A stretch of 64,000 bases of DNA from Urechis unicinctus (lineage: Eukaryota > Annelida > Polychaeta > Xenopneusta > Urechidae), in assembly GCA_034190875.2 (NCBI GenBank), contig CM067350.1:24808868-24872867 (forward strand), written 5' to 3'. Under the pieces are notes generated by a model. That model had not been told where the DNA came from, made no database searches, and worked only from the letters and a program-made list of their open reading frames with translations. Of this stretch, positions 1 through 14,990 are shown in pieces. The position numbers and the translations under genes were made by a program. Numbering within the stretch: the stretch's first letter is position 1; every line of letters begins with the position of its first letter.

Positions 1-1184
1 GTTAATATCCATCATAAGTTATCTGATCTGCAGTCGATAGAATAGGCAATCCATGCGAGTATTGCTATCTAATGTTGTTATACGGGTGAAGTTACAGTCT
101 GAACTACAACCACTATCATGCATGGTCGGTTTCAAACAAAGTGGTTGTGTTTGATACCTTGCAAACAATTGCATATGTGTTTAATACATCATGATGGTCG
201 GTTTGCAAACAAAGTGGTTGTTTACATTATTGGACTATGCAAATGACAGAAAATATGTGATGGTTCCATCTCAATGAAAATATGTGATGGTTCCATCTCA
301 ATGGCTTGAAAGTTCCTATAAGTACCTCAACTGAAGCATAAGGTGGCTCATTGGTATCGCGTACCAAGCCAATGGTATAATCCGACCTAGTATGGGCTGC
401 GGCGTCATTACAAGCGGCTAATGGCGCTATTGAACGATCACAATATTCATCATATACCTCGGTTGCAATATCACGCAGCTACTAAAAGTGACATAAAAAG
501 TGGTTTTCTCATTTGCTCCTGGGCAAACACCAATTGTGTGATATCTGCCTTGGTACATTATACCTTAGTCTTGCTTCTGGTTTGGTGTTGATGTTGAACC
601 ATCACAATAACGTTTCACAACACCTTCCTTTCCATAACAATAAACCAAGAAATAACTGTAACTTGTCATCAGCTATAATTCAATCTGTGTGTACAGGGAG
701 ATATTTGTTTTGATCTGCTCGACACTAGCGCCTAGCGCTATATTTGATTTAGTCGCCTGATAAGAGTGCCAGGAAGTCCTCGACACTAGCGCCGCTATAT
801 TACCGATGGCGGTGCTCGTTGACTTGATTTAGTCGCCTGTGTAAGAGTGCCAGGAAGTCCCTGATCGTAAGCAACACAACCTCCCGCCAAATATACCTCA
901 TAGTCGAATTTATTTATTCTTATGGCTTGGAATTGGTATAAGCTTTTCTCAGGGTCAATGAAAGCATGGACCATCGATGCAACAAATTGTATTGTTTACG
1001 GTGAAGGATTCTCCACCCGAAAATAGAATATGTTATGCCATACAGAAAGAAACTGAGTTATTACCAGATTGATGTTTCGAGAGGCCAAAGAAGAGCATTG
1101 CATATTCCCACGGAAAAACAAGGACGCCTTACGCATGGAGGACAGGGCGTTTATGTAAGATGTCGAACATGCTATGAATGATAA
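1..1184. other. intergenic, several short direct duplications
   Basis: No gene is seen. Short duplications are present. A 27-bp tandem duplication lies at about 248-303 (AAAATATGTGATGGTTCCAT twice). GGTCGGTTTCAAACAAAGTG-like words occur at about 124-148 and 194-222. A direct repeat of about 60-80 bp (about 719-778 and 779-861) is marked by CGACACTAGCGCC and TTTAGTCGCCTG. Confidence 0.6.
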
Positions 1185-1690
1185 GCTGAAGAATACTGCA
1201 ATACCCCAATAACTCCTAGTCCTACTCCTCAACCAACCCCAGCCCCGCCATCCCCAATAGCTCCAAGTACTACTCCTTCGCAAACCCCAGCCCCGCCATC
1301 CCCGATAGCTCCAAGTCCTACTCCTCAGCCAACCCCAGCCACGCCATCCCCAATAACTCCTAGTCCTACTCCTCAACCCCAAACCCGCCATCCCCATAAG
1401 TCCTCCATCGGCAACGTGCCCTCGAAGTCCTACTCCTCAACCAACCCCAGCCCCGCCATCCCCAATAGCTCCAAGTACTACTCCTTCGCAAACCCCAGCC
1501 CCGCCATCCCCGATAGCTCCAAGTCCTACTCCTCAGCCAACCCCAGTCACGCCATCCCCAATAACTCCTAGTCCTACTCCTCAGCCAACCCCAGCCCCGC
1601 CATCCCCAATAGCTGCAAGTCCTACTCCTCCACCAACCCCAGCGGGCAGTTGCAGTTCAGTCTCAAAACCAGGCGCCCCACATCTCTCCT
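1185..1690 (+). repeat. 48-bp Pro/Ser/Thr-coding minisatellite, two higher-order blocks
   Basis: About eight to nine copies of a 48-bp unit (16 codons) cover 1206-1641. In the plus-strand frame open from 1185 the unit reads like TPAPPSPIAPSPTPQP, with variants. Four consecutive units, about 210 bp, are duplicated as a block: the order of variant units in 1206-1400 recurs in 1418-1590. In the first block the Pro-rich frame follows a double stop (TGA TAA, 1179-1184). Between the blocks short deletions shift the frame, and the second block regains the Pro-rich reading and ends SVSKPGAPHLS at a stop near 1690. It could be a decayed mucin-like or linker-coding exon, or a non-coding array. The minus-strand open frame at 996-1397 is a shadow of the repeat. 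Confidence 0.75.
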
Positions 1691-1982
1691 AACATCCAAA
1701 GTTTAAGCCGCAGGCAACACCTTTTCGGAACAATAAATTTTTCAGCCCTTCAACTCAGCGTTGTGCTTATACTGTGTTCTGTTCCGAGTTCATCGATATC
1801 CTCCTTTCCGCCCAGACCAACTCATCGGGTAATGTCTGCCCTCCCATTACCAACGCCTGCCACCCTTGATCAAATGCATTGTTTGTGTCAGTTATCGTAT
1901 GGCCACGTGGGTGATATGGGCATATGTGTTTTCCCATGTCATCGTGAACATGCGATAACGTACTAATCGCGAGGACGCATTC

Positions 1983-2076
1983 ACGCGATAATCATAATGA
2001 TCGCCGTGTATAATAATTGATCGATAATGCCCCGCCATCCCCACTCCTCGCGATAATCATAATGATCGCCGTGTAT
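1983..2076 (+). repeat. short direct duplication around CGCGATAATCATAATGATCG
   Basis: The string CGCGATAATCATAATGATCG followed by CCGTGTATA occurs at about 1984-2012 and again at about 2049-2077, with minisatellite-like GCCATCCCCACTCCTC between them. Confidence 0.7.
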
Positions 2077-2664
2077 ATGGAGGTACCGTGAAGGAAATTT
2101 ACCAAGGGTTGTGTTGATATCAGGCACCTCCACAGTCTAGCCATGTTAAAGCTACGCCCCTCGATGTTGGACCTACTCAAATCGACAAGAAAGCTGGGTG
2201 ATTTTGAGATACGGTTACATTTATCGCACGGCCAGCGGGCGATTTGAGCTTTTCCTCGAGCTCTGATTGGCAGAGAGGAGGGTTCCTACCGAGGCAGCAT
2301 CGCATGCAATTACGAGCAGTAGATGTGGCCCAATTATTGAATCAATTACGGATTTAATGAATAAATTATATACCAAAGTACTGAATTCGTTAAAAATGTT
2401 AGATTGATAAATACAAGCAGTGGGCATATTCAAATGAATATTAGCCCTAACCAAGCATTCAAATCGTTCACAGTGATGGGGGCTTCCCGACCGACTTCCC
2501 TGATGTGTTCAGATGTCACCAGGTACCGAACGCTTGTACATCAAAGCATATTAAAGCGCCTAGCATTTATGTATGGAGGTACCGTGAAGGAAAGGTTTAC
2601 CAAGGGTTCCAACACTGATATCAGACACCTCCACAGTCTAGTAACATGCACGACTACGCCCCTG
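2073..2664 (+). repeat. direct repeat pair of about 95 bp
   Basis: Copies at about 2073-2166 and 2570-2664 share TATGGAGGTACCGTGAAGGA, TTACCAAGGGTT, CACCTCCACAGTCTAG and CTACGCCCCT, in the same order and orientation with small differences. They are probably two copies of a short interspersed element or a local duplication. Confidence 0.75.
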
Positions 2665-3057
2665 CGAACATACGCATTGCTTAACACAAACAACAGACTT
2701 CGGCGTTGAATTAATGAGCCTCGCGCTATATATACCAAAGAATATATAAACATAGCTGGCATGATTTGGCGAAAATTACAAGAGGTCATTTGAAGGCCCG
2801 GCTCATTGCCCTGTCCCTCTCCTGTTCCTCCAACCAAGTAACCAGGTCGGTGGTATTTCGACTTATGTGAATACATCCAGCCATATTACTATAATTCGTT
2901 AGGCCATTATGTGTTATACAGCTGCATTATTGGACTTACGTAAACAATACTTCCATTCAGTCCTTTCATCTTTTTGCTATCGTTATCTCCTATATTATTC
3001 TTGCATTAATGCAAAGTTAAGATTTTTAAATAACATTTGTGCAATTGTACTTCTGGC

Positions 3058-3314
<257 letters not shown>

Positions 3315-3418
3315 CGTTATTGCTGAATGTATCTCGGGTAGACATTTATAGGCTAGGATATTACATCTGCTACAAGAGATGGGATTCAGGCAACTGAGAT
3401 ACGTTGTGTTGCTGTATG

Positions 3419-3857
<439 letters not shown>

Positions 3858-6800
3858 GTCCTATTTGTTACCGGTGGCTCTGGATGTCTTAGTTGCGTGG
3901 ATCAAATATATATTGTATATTACGGATGTGGCTTGATCGTTGACGGAATGCCGCGCCATGCTTTGTTGAGTCTTGGCATGCAGCTCTGAGTTATAATGAA
4001 TTACGTATTTTCCCTTGCAATCTCGTTTTGATTTTGATCTAATGAACCACCATATCCCTTACAGTTTATTCAAAGCAATGATGTGCATGTTTTGCCTTCT
4101 ATGCGATTATATCTAGCATACACCATGGCTATGAGATTTCATTCACCTCCTGCAATGAAAAAATCCGTTTCAATCATGCCATTACATTGGATGTTGCAAG
4201 TATTTGAGACCTTCTGAATTAGAACTTTTCAGCTCAGCCTCCCGAAACACGTTACTTCAGTCGTATTGATTTGTTGGAGGATCGATGTGCAACCCTATCT
4301 CTTTTTAAGGCAGATCATCTATGTGAATTACAAACAAAACAGGTGCCAGGTAACCCTCATCAACGGTTAAGTATACTTGTACCAAACAGCACTACAGCAC
4401 AAACCCCCAACCCCCCAACCCCCAACCCCAAACCTCCAACCCCGCTTCAACCAAAGATACAACACATCTGATTTAAGAAACATGACACCGTTCGAGATCC
4501 TAAGTATTTATAACAAAAAACGCAAATGATATACAATTTTCTTCAGTCAGCAACAGAATATGACTGCCTTAAAGGTGCAACGAGCAATAACCCCTTGGTA
4601 AAATATCTCCGGTTGTTATAAGCTGCACAATGACAAGACTCCTTCAAATACTAAATCCGTAAACCCACAGACACACAAGTCCCTTTAGGTCCTGCCAATC
4701 GAATCTCATACGCTAGCGGAGGGGAGCTGGTAACTCCTTATCCATACCACTTTATAATTTTTTATGATTCAATATATTTTGTTCTTTTCATGATGGATAC
4801 CTTACAGCCATGTGTATACAGATGAGAAGTTATGTTATGTCACCCGTGGCGTTCTCAGCTAAATATCGATTCTATGCCAGCACGGGAACCGGTGATCCGA
4901 CTGGATTCTTCTATTTTGATCATCATTACGGGCACTTTCGTCTGGCGATGATTGCACCAACACGTGGTTGTATATACACAAATTCGGATCACAATAATAA
5001 CGTTAGTACATAACATAAATACGATACCATGAGCATTTTTTCTTAGGAGATTCAACAATTCGTTCAGACCTCATATTTAACATCCACGACCGCCAGGGGA
5101 GTTTAATGACTTGATTCCGCCATGTTTCCTGCTTACAGAAACCATTTGGATATCTGTCGACCGATGCCCTTAGATCAACTGTTCAACCCGGCACAGGATC
5201 GCACCGGGACCCTACAACCCAACTGGGCAACGCATGATCGCCATGCCAGTCCCCATGCTCGGGAACATGAACACCATTTTAATGACCTCTCACGCTTTCA
5301 AGCGGGATACTACGCAGGAGTTGAATCATACACTTTGAGCAATCAAATACAAAATTTACGGACGCACAGTTTGACCAGATAAGATGCGAATATAAATTGA
5401 GTTTTTGAAATTTACCACCTACTACAACAATATAACCGCAATTAATATATCTGTGTGGTTGTGATTGTTTGCGAAACATCGAGGCTTCTGTATAATGTTT
5501 ATATTGTGTCGCTGAAATTCGTCTGGTTTGCCAACCTAAGGCAGCGAACGTCATATAGTGAAACTCCAGTATCCGCATATTGTCCCACGGTCGGTAATGA
5601 TATAACATTTAGAAGAATGTTGCTTTTAGATAACCACACATACATATATTTAAGTTTCCATTTATATTTGTACCATGTACTACATACGTCCTATGAAAAA
5701 GGAGTACATAACTGGTATTCATTTAATTAGTTTGCATAAGCTAACGATGTTATCATGTATGTGAACGCTTCAATGCCGTCCCGTACGTATAGCTGCCACA
5801 AATTCCACCGAGTGTAAGCACTTCCTACTGCATACTTAAATGTTTATGTGTTTAACAGTGATGGCCGCGTTGAATCATGGTCATGTGCGCCATACAGATA
5901 CGTTATTATATAATGATGAGTATATTTGGTGGACCGACATACAGTTACCTTGTAAACCCTCACAGTATTCCATCAATCAAGCAAACGGCTGCAAGAACGA
6001 CTAGAAATGATGGCTGGTGCACTGGAATACCGCCCTCAGAGTGCTGTGTCATCAAATGCATCCACTTCAAACAACATTTGTCCCCTCATGATACCCATAT
6101 ATAACATTGCTTTTGCAGCCTCCATGCCCAACATGGACTGGCACTGCATTTGTTATGCTTTAAACATGGGTGCATTGCTCGAAATTGTTTGGAGGCATAA
6201 CATACTCAGAAAGGCGTCGCACCAGTTAAGGTGAGATTGCCGTGAATCTTACAAGGTAGCTCCATTTGCATATATGCTAAAACAGGTTTTACTGGGGCCT
6301 CTTTATTACCATCTAAACATATTGAAATCTGTTGTACATTTACCATTACAGACGACCTTGTAACGGACAATCAGTTTTGACCACTAGGAACATAACATTG
6401 ATTACACAGACGATACGTGTTTAGCTCGTTTTTAACCTTACCAAAACGTGACGTCGACAATGACAATACCATGTAGGTTTCACGTTACGTTCTGAAATGT
6501 TGATATAATACAAATATATGTTTAATAAAGATGAGGCGTGTTTGCAACATGGTGGTCGATCCCAAAGCTGTCTGCGACGAGTGAATTGTCTGCATGACTT
6601 TCATCGTGACTGAGCCGACTGAGAAATATGCTGATATAAATGAAAGCTGATACCACCGAGCCCCGTCAACGTCCTATGATTCAGTGCTGCTATATCTGCT
6701 GATTATGCACCATAACCATTGGCATGCAACCCCGATAATTTAGTTTATCAAATATAATTGTAAATTTGAGAATGCCAGTTTTACGACCTATTCACTATTT

Positions 6801-9800
6801 TGCATTGCAGCATCTCGTTGTGTAAAACTGGTGAGCTCCTTTTTTGACCAGGGCTCCTAACTCAGTCTTAACACATGCGTCTTTATGTACATTAAAATAT
6901 TTGATTTCGAAGCGTAATATGTCATTCCAATTCCTCATTTGCGATCGCGTGATTCTGTCATGGCGCTTACTGCTCGGCATCTAATGGGGTCACGTAGGTA
7001 GGAGGATCATCATTCGTGTATATAATCATCATTTCTCCATTTGCAATTATGAATAATTCATGTTTTACCGTATTCCAGTGGGAGATATTGCAAAATTACA
7101 TTAAGAGGGAAGTGCCGAAAGCTGTATTGATGAGCGACAATATTTTGCCAATTGTTCAGCGTTTATTGCCATTTACAGCGTTTATTGCCATCAATGAGAG
7201 CGATGTGAATGCAGGAACGAAAGTCAGCGTTTCTCAAATCGGCGATAGTTTACTTATTATTTCAAAGTAGCACACGTGAAACAATGTAGTAGTAATTTTC
7301 TTCATATCAGTGAGAATATTTCTTCTGCTTTAACTTATAACACTTATTGATGATGTGTCATATATTATTTGACATGCCACGGTAGTTCTATAAGTCAATG
7401 AACAGCTGATGGTTGTGTCTAGGAAAAGTGAGTGCCTTCAAGGCAACCGACTTATAGTTGTTTGGAGTTAGGTAGATGGTTATATTGAATCGAGAGATTC
7501 TTTCAAACTATCCACTCTCCTTCTTATGGACAGTTTTCCAACCCTGTAATTTATCAGAACTACGCACATAGAAAAAGTCAAAAGGGGAAGGCCATACCCC
7601 ACAACTCTTATCATGTTTTGGCGCTAGTGAGTACAATGCACGGCTATGCTTAAAAGTATAGAACGTAATTACTTATATAAGGACATTACATATATTTACT
7701 TGATTACTACAAAACTACTATCACTAGCTAGCAGAACTTACTCCTGTGGTATGATGAAGTACATTCATAAAAGCATTAAGACCAATTTTTACAATTTACC
7801 TTGATACATTGGCCTATCTACTACGATAACAGCTATGCACAGTTGCAGTTGGCATATTTGTATCCATTATTTACTGTCGTGTTACTATGCATATATCGTA
7901 GTTTGTAAGTTTGCAAATATCATTAGAAAGATAACGCATAAAACATTTTAATGGCCTTCCTCACAAAAACTGGCAATCAAATATCGTTTTTCAAGTAATA
8001 ACCTTCCGTATGTTGTGAATCAACCATTACTCAAGAAGCCGACCACGTGACGCAAATATTAACGTCAAAAATGAATGTCCATAAGCCATGATGTAAATTT
8101 AAACTGCCACCTTTCATGTGTAATACAAGGGTTCAAGCGGTACTAATTGCGTAAGTCTTCCTTGATCAAAAGTTTGATTCAACTTATCATTCGAGACAGC
8201 CCACAGAGATGGACTAATATCGGACACACTACGTCATTGAAACAAGAACAATCGAGAAATATACAATGATATAGTATATGTGCTCATTAATTAATGCTTC
8301 TAGACTTAAACGTTGCAGTTTTAACAATATTTATTGTGCACATTGCTGATTTCAGAAGATGATATTTTTTCATCATTGCTCCGGATAAGGTTGATTAACC
8401 ATTTGGTCATTATATTCGGCAATGAGAGAAGGTACAACAGACACATTTTCTTACACTTTGATAGATTAACGCTTATTGGAGACAGGTATTGCTTACAACG
8501 ACTCATGTATGCTATAATGAGATTAAAAGTTAATTATATGTGTCATCGGAATGACTTAGCCTCCGTACATAGCGTTTTCTGCACAAGCTCCATTGTCTAA
8601 ACTAGAACAAAGATAATCTGCAGTCGCGAAGGTAATTTATGAGGGTATTTTAATGCATTCAATGATCCCTTAACAGCATCAAACGCAACGTTTGAGGTCG
8701 CAAATGAATTAGCCATGAAACGTAAACGTAACATCATTCTGCACCAATGTGTTCAGTGTGAATAACCCGAATATCTGTATTTGAGTATTCGACACATCAG
8801 TTTGCATTAAAGATCTTACTTTGCTCTTTAACATTTCATAGGTAATTTACATGCTTAAAGAACAAAGTCATTCTTTTATTCACAATTCTTTTTCATTTTA
8901 GAGAACATACTTAAACACCAGAATCGAAAAGTTATGACAGCTACATGTAAACATGGAAAGATTGAAGGTTTAAAAACATCAATGGTGGTTGCTTTAAATT
9001 GAAAACACATTCGCTTTTGCTTTCTAAGTGATATTTAACACTACGGCTATACGTTTCAGTGCCCATATAATTGGTTCTCAGCCGATTTGCTGTGGTTGAT
9101 TTTAACACATTACCTCACAGCGAAACGGTTCGGTTGTCGTTGAATAATGAGTTCAACAACAATATATCATGAAGTAGACATCTGTCGCCGCACAACGACC
9201 AACACACTTTGTGAGCATAATCAGATGATCATAACAAAAGACCTGAAGAAATACTTTGTACATGCTGGCTATGTTCAGCATGCTAGACTTCATTGGTTTA
9301 CTGGATTTCCAATTTATGACGCATTTACATTATAATATATGGCAATATATTAGACATTATTTTCTCTGTATGTCTGCATGTGATATATAAGTAAAAGAAA
9401 CTCTATTGCTACATAACGATAACACAAAAATGTGGATATCAGGATATGTACAGACATCATCACTGAGTAAGATATGTCCCTGCCTTGGGCATCCAGAAAT
9501 AGTTAGTATTGAAGAGATAGTTGGCAGTTGTTGCCACATTGCGCTTACCGCGTCAGGCAGCTTGATTCCTTCAAGCAGCAATCAATCGTGTATTTAAGAC
9601 AATACTTAACATGTCAAACTTCTAAGATGTAAAATCTTTGTAAAACTTTACTGCAAAGGCGTGTGACTGTTAAGAATCTTCCACAATACAGAATTCCTGT
9701 TGTTTGCAGGGCATGGTACTAGTGTTTACCTACGAACAATGTTTTTACACTAAATTAATTTTTAAACCTTCCAATATCCCTGGGACTAGATTTGTCAAAC

Positions 9801-12800
9801 TGGCCTATGGATAGTTTGTAGCACCGACTTAATTACAACGATTGTTCGTGCTTGATTGAATATAAAGGCCTGCTTTATGCAAGTACTTCAATTAGTTGAT
9901 GGGCTTCGCAGTCTACTTGAGACCTGACGTAGAATGTAGAATGCATCAAGTATCTACCATGGGTATTCATGACTGCAATTAATTTAACAAACAGATCTTT
10001 CAAATCCTTAAGGTTCAAACATGACATGTTCCCCAGACACGAAGATCTACGATGTGCTGGCCGTAGGTTATTTCACATCAGATAATTCAGATATTGGAAA
10101 CATTTGATCAACTATCATATCACTCTCACAAAACATTGCCACCCAAATGCAAAGGGATCATCGTTAACGGCACTGTGATCAAGTCATCTTATAGTTATGC
10201 AATAAATGTGTGCGTGGGGTGGCTTCAAATCAGAAAGCTGTCTGGGGCATAAGCTTATGAAGATGAACCCAATTAAATCATTGTAACAAATGAGTGATAC
10301 GTGTATGGCAGAGTACGAGGAGCACGACCATCCTTCATCCAGAGACTCATAATGTCAGATTCATAAACCAAGTCAGATAAATTCATAGCCGCTGAAATAC
10401 AAGCACACACGGGAACAAATTAACGATATTAAACTGATCCCTACAATGCAACATTATTGGCATGTAGAGGAATGTTATTAAAGTTATGTAACAGAACATG
10501 TGTGTTACAAGGCGACATAATGTCGATTGTACAATGTACACCAATCGTGACCATGGCAATGCATATAACAGGACGATCAGTATGGAAACAACCTATCTAT
10601 GAGAAGTTGATTGCTTCATCACTTTTCCGTACACGCGTGCATACATTTATGGTTTATGCAATGGCTCAGGTAGCATCATGCATCCATCAACAATCATCTT
10701 TGCGGCTAATGAAATCTTTATTTTTCCTACCCACAAATAAAATATCAAGAGGTGAGCTTCTCACTGTAAAGAAATGTTTTTCCCTAAACTGTTTTTGAAA
10801 AAAAATCGTATATATACATAAGCACCCTATCGGCTTATCAGGTGTAGTTCTGCTAATATATGAGTTACGCTTTGTCTGCGCTTGCATATTCTCCATGGTT
10901 CGATGTTAAACATTAAATATATTTTTCTCTCTCCCTCCCTCCCTCTCCTTTCGAACTGTAAATGCTATTAGAAAAGAACAGAGTCATTCATTATAGCTGA
11001 ACTTACGATATGATTAATAAACATGTTGAATCCAAAGAGGCTGTGAGCTGATTTTGAATAATTGCCAATATAAAGTGATCGCTATTTCGAAACTAGAATA
11101 TCTTGATGCAGCAGTGTTGATTTACATTACTTGTCTGTTGTGATATTATAAATAAACATCCCCATGTTTCGTCGTTCTACGCTTAAGAAGCAAGTGTCTA
11201 GTATATGACTGTATCGAATGCCATACCAGTTCACAATGTATATCATCTAGGCGTGTTGACCCGAATGCTGCTATCTCCTAGATATGAAGCAAAAGCATAG
11301 CTGATAGCATGGGCCCTCGAAATCAATCAAATCCTCGGCAAGAAACCCTTTACATTCCTAAAGACAATAATTTATATTGAGCTGACTCAACGTGGAACAC
11401 AGGGATAATATTCTAAGGTCAAATGAATGATCTTTTGTTTTATAAACCGAATTGATTTCACTTTTATCTGTGCTCTTCGTTGCTGGAAATTTACAATGCG
11501 ACGCATTTAACAGATTTGCGACGAGAATGTGCAGCAAACAATCCACTCGTGTGCTTGTTGTCCCCTCCCCATTGCTTTTCTTTTACAGTGATCGATGGGT
11601 GTGGTAACCTTGGAAGAGAATTGAAAGTTCAGTGTAGTGAAAATAGATCACGCAATGGGCCCGGCTCATCACCCCCTGTGGTTAATGCTCAATGTTAGCC
11701 AAGAAAATCCATAAAGTGACAGCCTTTCGGGACGTAAAGCATAGTATACAAGGAAATCGGTGAACTGGAGAATAACCAATTTGCAAATAGCATCAATAAC
11801 ATATTATTCGTGGAGCATCCAGCAAGTCAACAAGTAATTTTCGGGGATTTCGTGCAATTCCCAAATTGGGGTTTTAATCTTGTCAAGTTGCTAAAAGGCC
11901 CCGATGGCAATCCTTTCTTGATGATGGGTATATCACATAATCGACAAATGATCGATATCGGTGCCTTGAAAACAACTTCCGAACCTTCCTTACCAATAAC
12001 ATGAAAATAAGTAGCCACCGGATGTGGTAACTACGCGGGCGCAATCCACCCCTTTTCGGATTCAGATGCCTAATAGCACCAACCACGTGCCACGTTGCAG
12101 TTATATATGAATGATATAGATACAGATACTACTTTCAATATTTGACATTCGACCAGATCGCTATGAACAATGCAAGTAGGAGTTTTCCACGTAACGGCGT
12201 AAAACGCGCTCGGTCACAGAGCGAATATTGCAAGGATGAGGCGTTTGCTCGTAACATGCTGATATCATCAGTTCATAGGTCACTGATTGAAGACGCAAAT
12301 AACAACAACATAATGAGACGATGATAAAGAAAAATTCAGCTGAATAATGAATCCAATTGTAAAACGATATATGATATATATCATTTAACATTGATGAAAT
12401 ACAACCATTATTATGGTGGTCAGTGTGCCTACTGTAATCCAGTATGGATTCTCTAATACTTTTACTTGTTTGGCCTTCATGTGCTGACGTTTGGTGAACA
12501 CTGTGCAATTCAGTCAGCAACATCACTATCGATCTATCTCCTAGGAGGCTCACACAAGAACACCTGCTACTAGTCATGCTCTTTCAAGCAAATCACTTGA
12601 CTGTTACCCATAGAGTTGGGATCTTCTAAATATATCAGCCTGCCATGTATCGCATGAGACTTCTAGAGCCGTTGAGGGGGTATGAAGTCTACAGTTGTAT
12701 TTAACGCTTATTATCGCGTTCAATGGCATAAATCAATCAGAGATATTATGTTAGTCCACTTATTCCTGTGTTGGGAAAATAAAGTTGACCGAAGCTCGTG

Positions 12801-13432
12801 TGCAATAGGTTGGGTTCATAATATCGCGCATTGTCAGTCAATGTATAGGTAAAGCGCCATGCCGAAACACAATTCGTTGGAGTTATGCTAACCAACACAC
12901 CAGAAGGTTAGAAATAATTGGTTAAATATCAAGCTAGAACATTACAAATACAATGCTTTGCGACAAACATGCAATGTTGGACAACTTAACGCGGTATATA
13001 CTGACCGATTAGGACATGGCAGGTACTACTTATCATCATCGATAACCATGGTCTTCCAGTAAAATAAAATTCGTGTCAGGAACTTATGATTATTTGGTTT
13101 GCTACATGGGTCACGGAACTGTTACTTTCAATCCGTATATGGTTCCCCATAGCATTCAATATCAATAGAGATAGCCGTAAATTGCTATAAGCCCTAAATA
13201 AGTGGGCAACGCAGCTGTCAGTCAATATCATCCTAAATACTAGAATCACAATCAATAAACCTGCAATATGGTATATTGCAGGTTTTTTTATATTTCAACG
13301 GACGTATGATATGACGATGTACACTGTTCGGCAACATGGAGTGCTGTAATTTGGTATCAAGCCACACATTTAATCCATAACAATTGCACATTCTAATCTA
13401 TTGCGAGTGCTGTACATTTGCAGTTATACAAA
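3858..13432. other. long intergenic stretch, no supported gene
   Basis: AT-rich sequence with many short open frames, none showing domain content, splice context or composition bias that I trust. A 13-bp perfect hairpin lies at 13257-13285. Confidence 0.6.
13257..13285. repeat. perfect 13-bp hairpin followed by T run
   Basis: Arms AAACCTGCAATAT and ATATTGCAGGTTT with loop GGT, then seven further T-rich bases. It resembles a bacterial terminator in form, but it sits in eukaryotic intergenic DNA, so no role is assigned. Confidence 0.9.
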
Positions 13433-13640
13433 AGGTAATAGTAATATTGGGGTTTTACGTCACTTTTAACAGCGAGGTGATATCGCAACGGTGATGGTAA
13501 AGGATGATTGTGATGGACAGACAGTAAAGTGCACTTGGCACAAACCCGTAGCCCGGGCCGGGCTGCAAAACCCACGTCGCTGGGACAAAGTTCCAGCACG
13601 GTACTATTGAGCGATTGGGTAGGGTACATCTCCTTACAAA
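13433..13640 (-). repeat. interspersed repeat related to the 60.8-kb and 61.7-kb copies
   Basis: On the minus strand this contains ATAGTACCGTGCTGGA, TCCCAGCGACGTGGGTTT and CGGGTTTGTGCCAAGTG, shared with 60868-60950 (+). Its left part (13433-13490, TTTTACGTCACTTTTAACAG and GAGGTGATATCGC) matches 61685-61730. It is probably a SINE family or a composite of two short repeats. Confidence 0.7.
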
Positions 13641-14099
13641 GGTGGGACCGCCATTTAACGTGATTATCCTTGTCACGGTGAACCAGTCAGGTTTTCACCA
13701 CTTGGTATCGAAACCACAACATGTGGTAAGAAAGGCGACGTAGTCATACGCCTAAGGGGTTGTATGGCTCCGTAAATTTCTCAAATATTGCATACATTAA
13801 AATCAAATGTTCAATTGGTATAAGCATCATAAAAGCGATGGGCAATGGACTAGCACTCTTTCACATTCCAATGGCTCACAAGTATATCACAAACCTGTTC
13901 CTCTGCCAGGTATCTAAACAACAGAGAAGGGAAGAATGGTGTCAGTTGAATCAATAATGCAGTAGCAGTGGAGATCAGTGTACTCGGGTTCTACGACAAG
14001 ACGAGTCAGTCGTTCAGATATCTAGTACACTACTAAGCCAGAAATAGTATCCCATATCCCACTATTCCCCAAACGAAACATTATCATCAACAGACAGAA

Positions 14100-14990
14100 A
14101 TGATCGCACGGGCCAAAACACTGTGAGCCCGCGCGTGCACGCTAAGCGTGTCGGGCTGCCCTGTACAGGGCCCGTATGATGTTGTGAAGATGTTCGGCTA
14201 CAAACGGGCCTAGTAGAGCCAGTGGCCAAAAGTTGAGCATGTACTACTTCCAGAAACGGGGCTCCCTAGAGGTTTAAGCTCGTCCCGTAGGCAGTCGTGC
14301 AGGGCCCATGCAAGGCCAGTACGTTTTTTTTTCGCATGCTCGACAGGCCCGTAGGCCGTTTGGGTACCCTTAACCCCGCACGATTACCGCACGAGCCCCG
14401 TACGACTCAATACGGCCATTTTGTTGTGTCCTTGCGGCGTATATATAATCGACAACGTTTATTGTAAACGTAAATACCATTATCGTGTGATTATATTGAA
14501 CTGTATATGATTGTTTAGTTGGAGGTCAGGACTTTAATTGATATATAGGACTTTGCTCAGGACTTTTTGACCAAATATCATAATATAGAGCGCTTGGCTC
14601 TGAAGGACTTAATTTGTGTGTACATTGTAATTTACGGCATGAGTTAACTAGGGTATTTGGTTTTTCTTTTGTGTATGAAATAAATATTACCAAAAGACCG
14701 TCTGAGGATGCTTTAATTTATGAAAACAAGCATGGAGTACACAATATATGCAGTAAAGTTATTCGATAAGTTCAAGGAATTACAACAATGGAACTGTGGC
14801 CACCCTAAAAAAAAGGCACACTTGTCAAAAAGAATCGTATTTTGATATATCTAAGAAACTTTAAAGAGTTTATGAACAACTTGTAGAAAGCCTGCAGAGC
14901 GCCCGTAAAGCATTTGACCACAAGATCGTACGGGGATGGTTGCTTACGGGCCCCGTACGTGGCCCGTAAGCAACTGTAGGTCTCATGTGA
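14100..14990. repeat. GC-rich island with recurrent CCCGTA words and an inverted repeat
   Basis: Within AT-rich surroundings, 14100-14430 and 14890-14990 are GC-rich and carry CCCGTA seven times, in GCCCGTAT, TCCCGTAG, GCCCGTAG, CCCCGTAC and GCCCGTAA. A perfect inverted repeat has arms TTGCTTACGGGCC (14940-14952) and GGCCCGTAAGCAA (14961-14973). It is probably parts of one mobile element split by about 450 bp of AT-rich sequence. No coding sequence is seen. Confidence 0.55.

Noticed and set aside
996-1397. Minus-strand 133-codon Trp/Arg-rich frame
   Set aside because: It is the reverse shadow of the Pro/Ser/Thr minisatellite.
12142-12577. Plus 60-codon and minus 138-codon frames
   Set aside because: There is no composition bias, motif or splice evidence. 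The plus frame has an acceptor-like CGACCAG upstream, but that is not enough.
13257-13285. Hairpin plus T run as a Rho-independent terminator
   Set aside because: The DNA is eukaryotic and no gene ends here. Only the structure is recorded.
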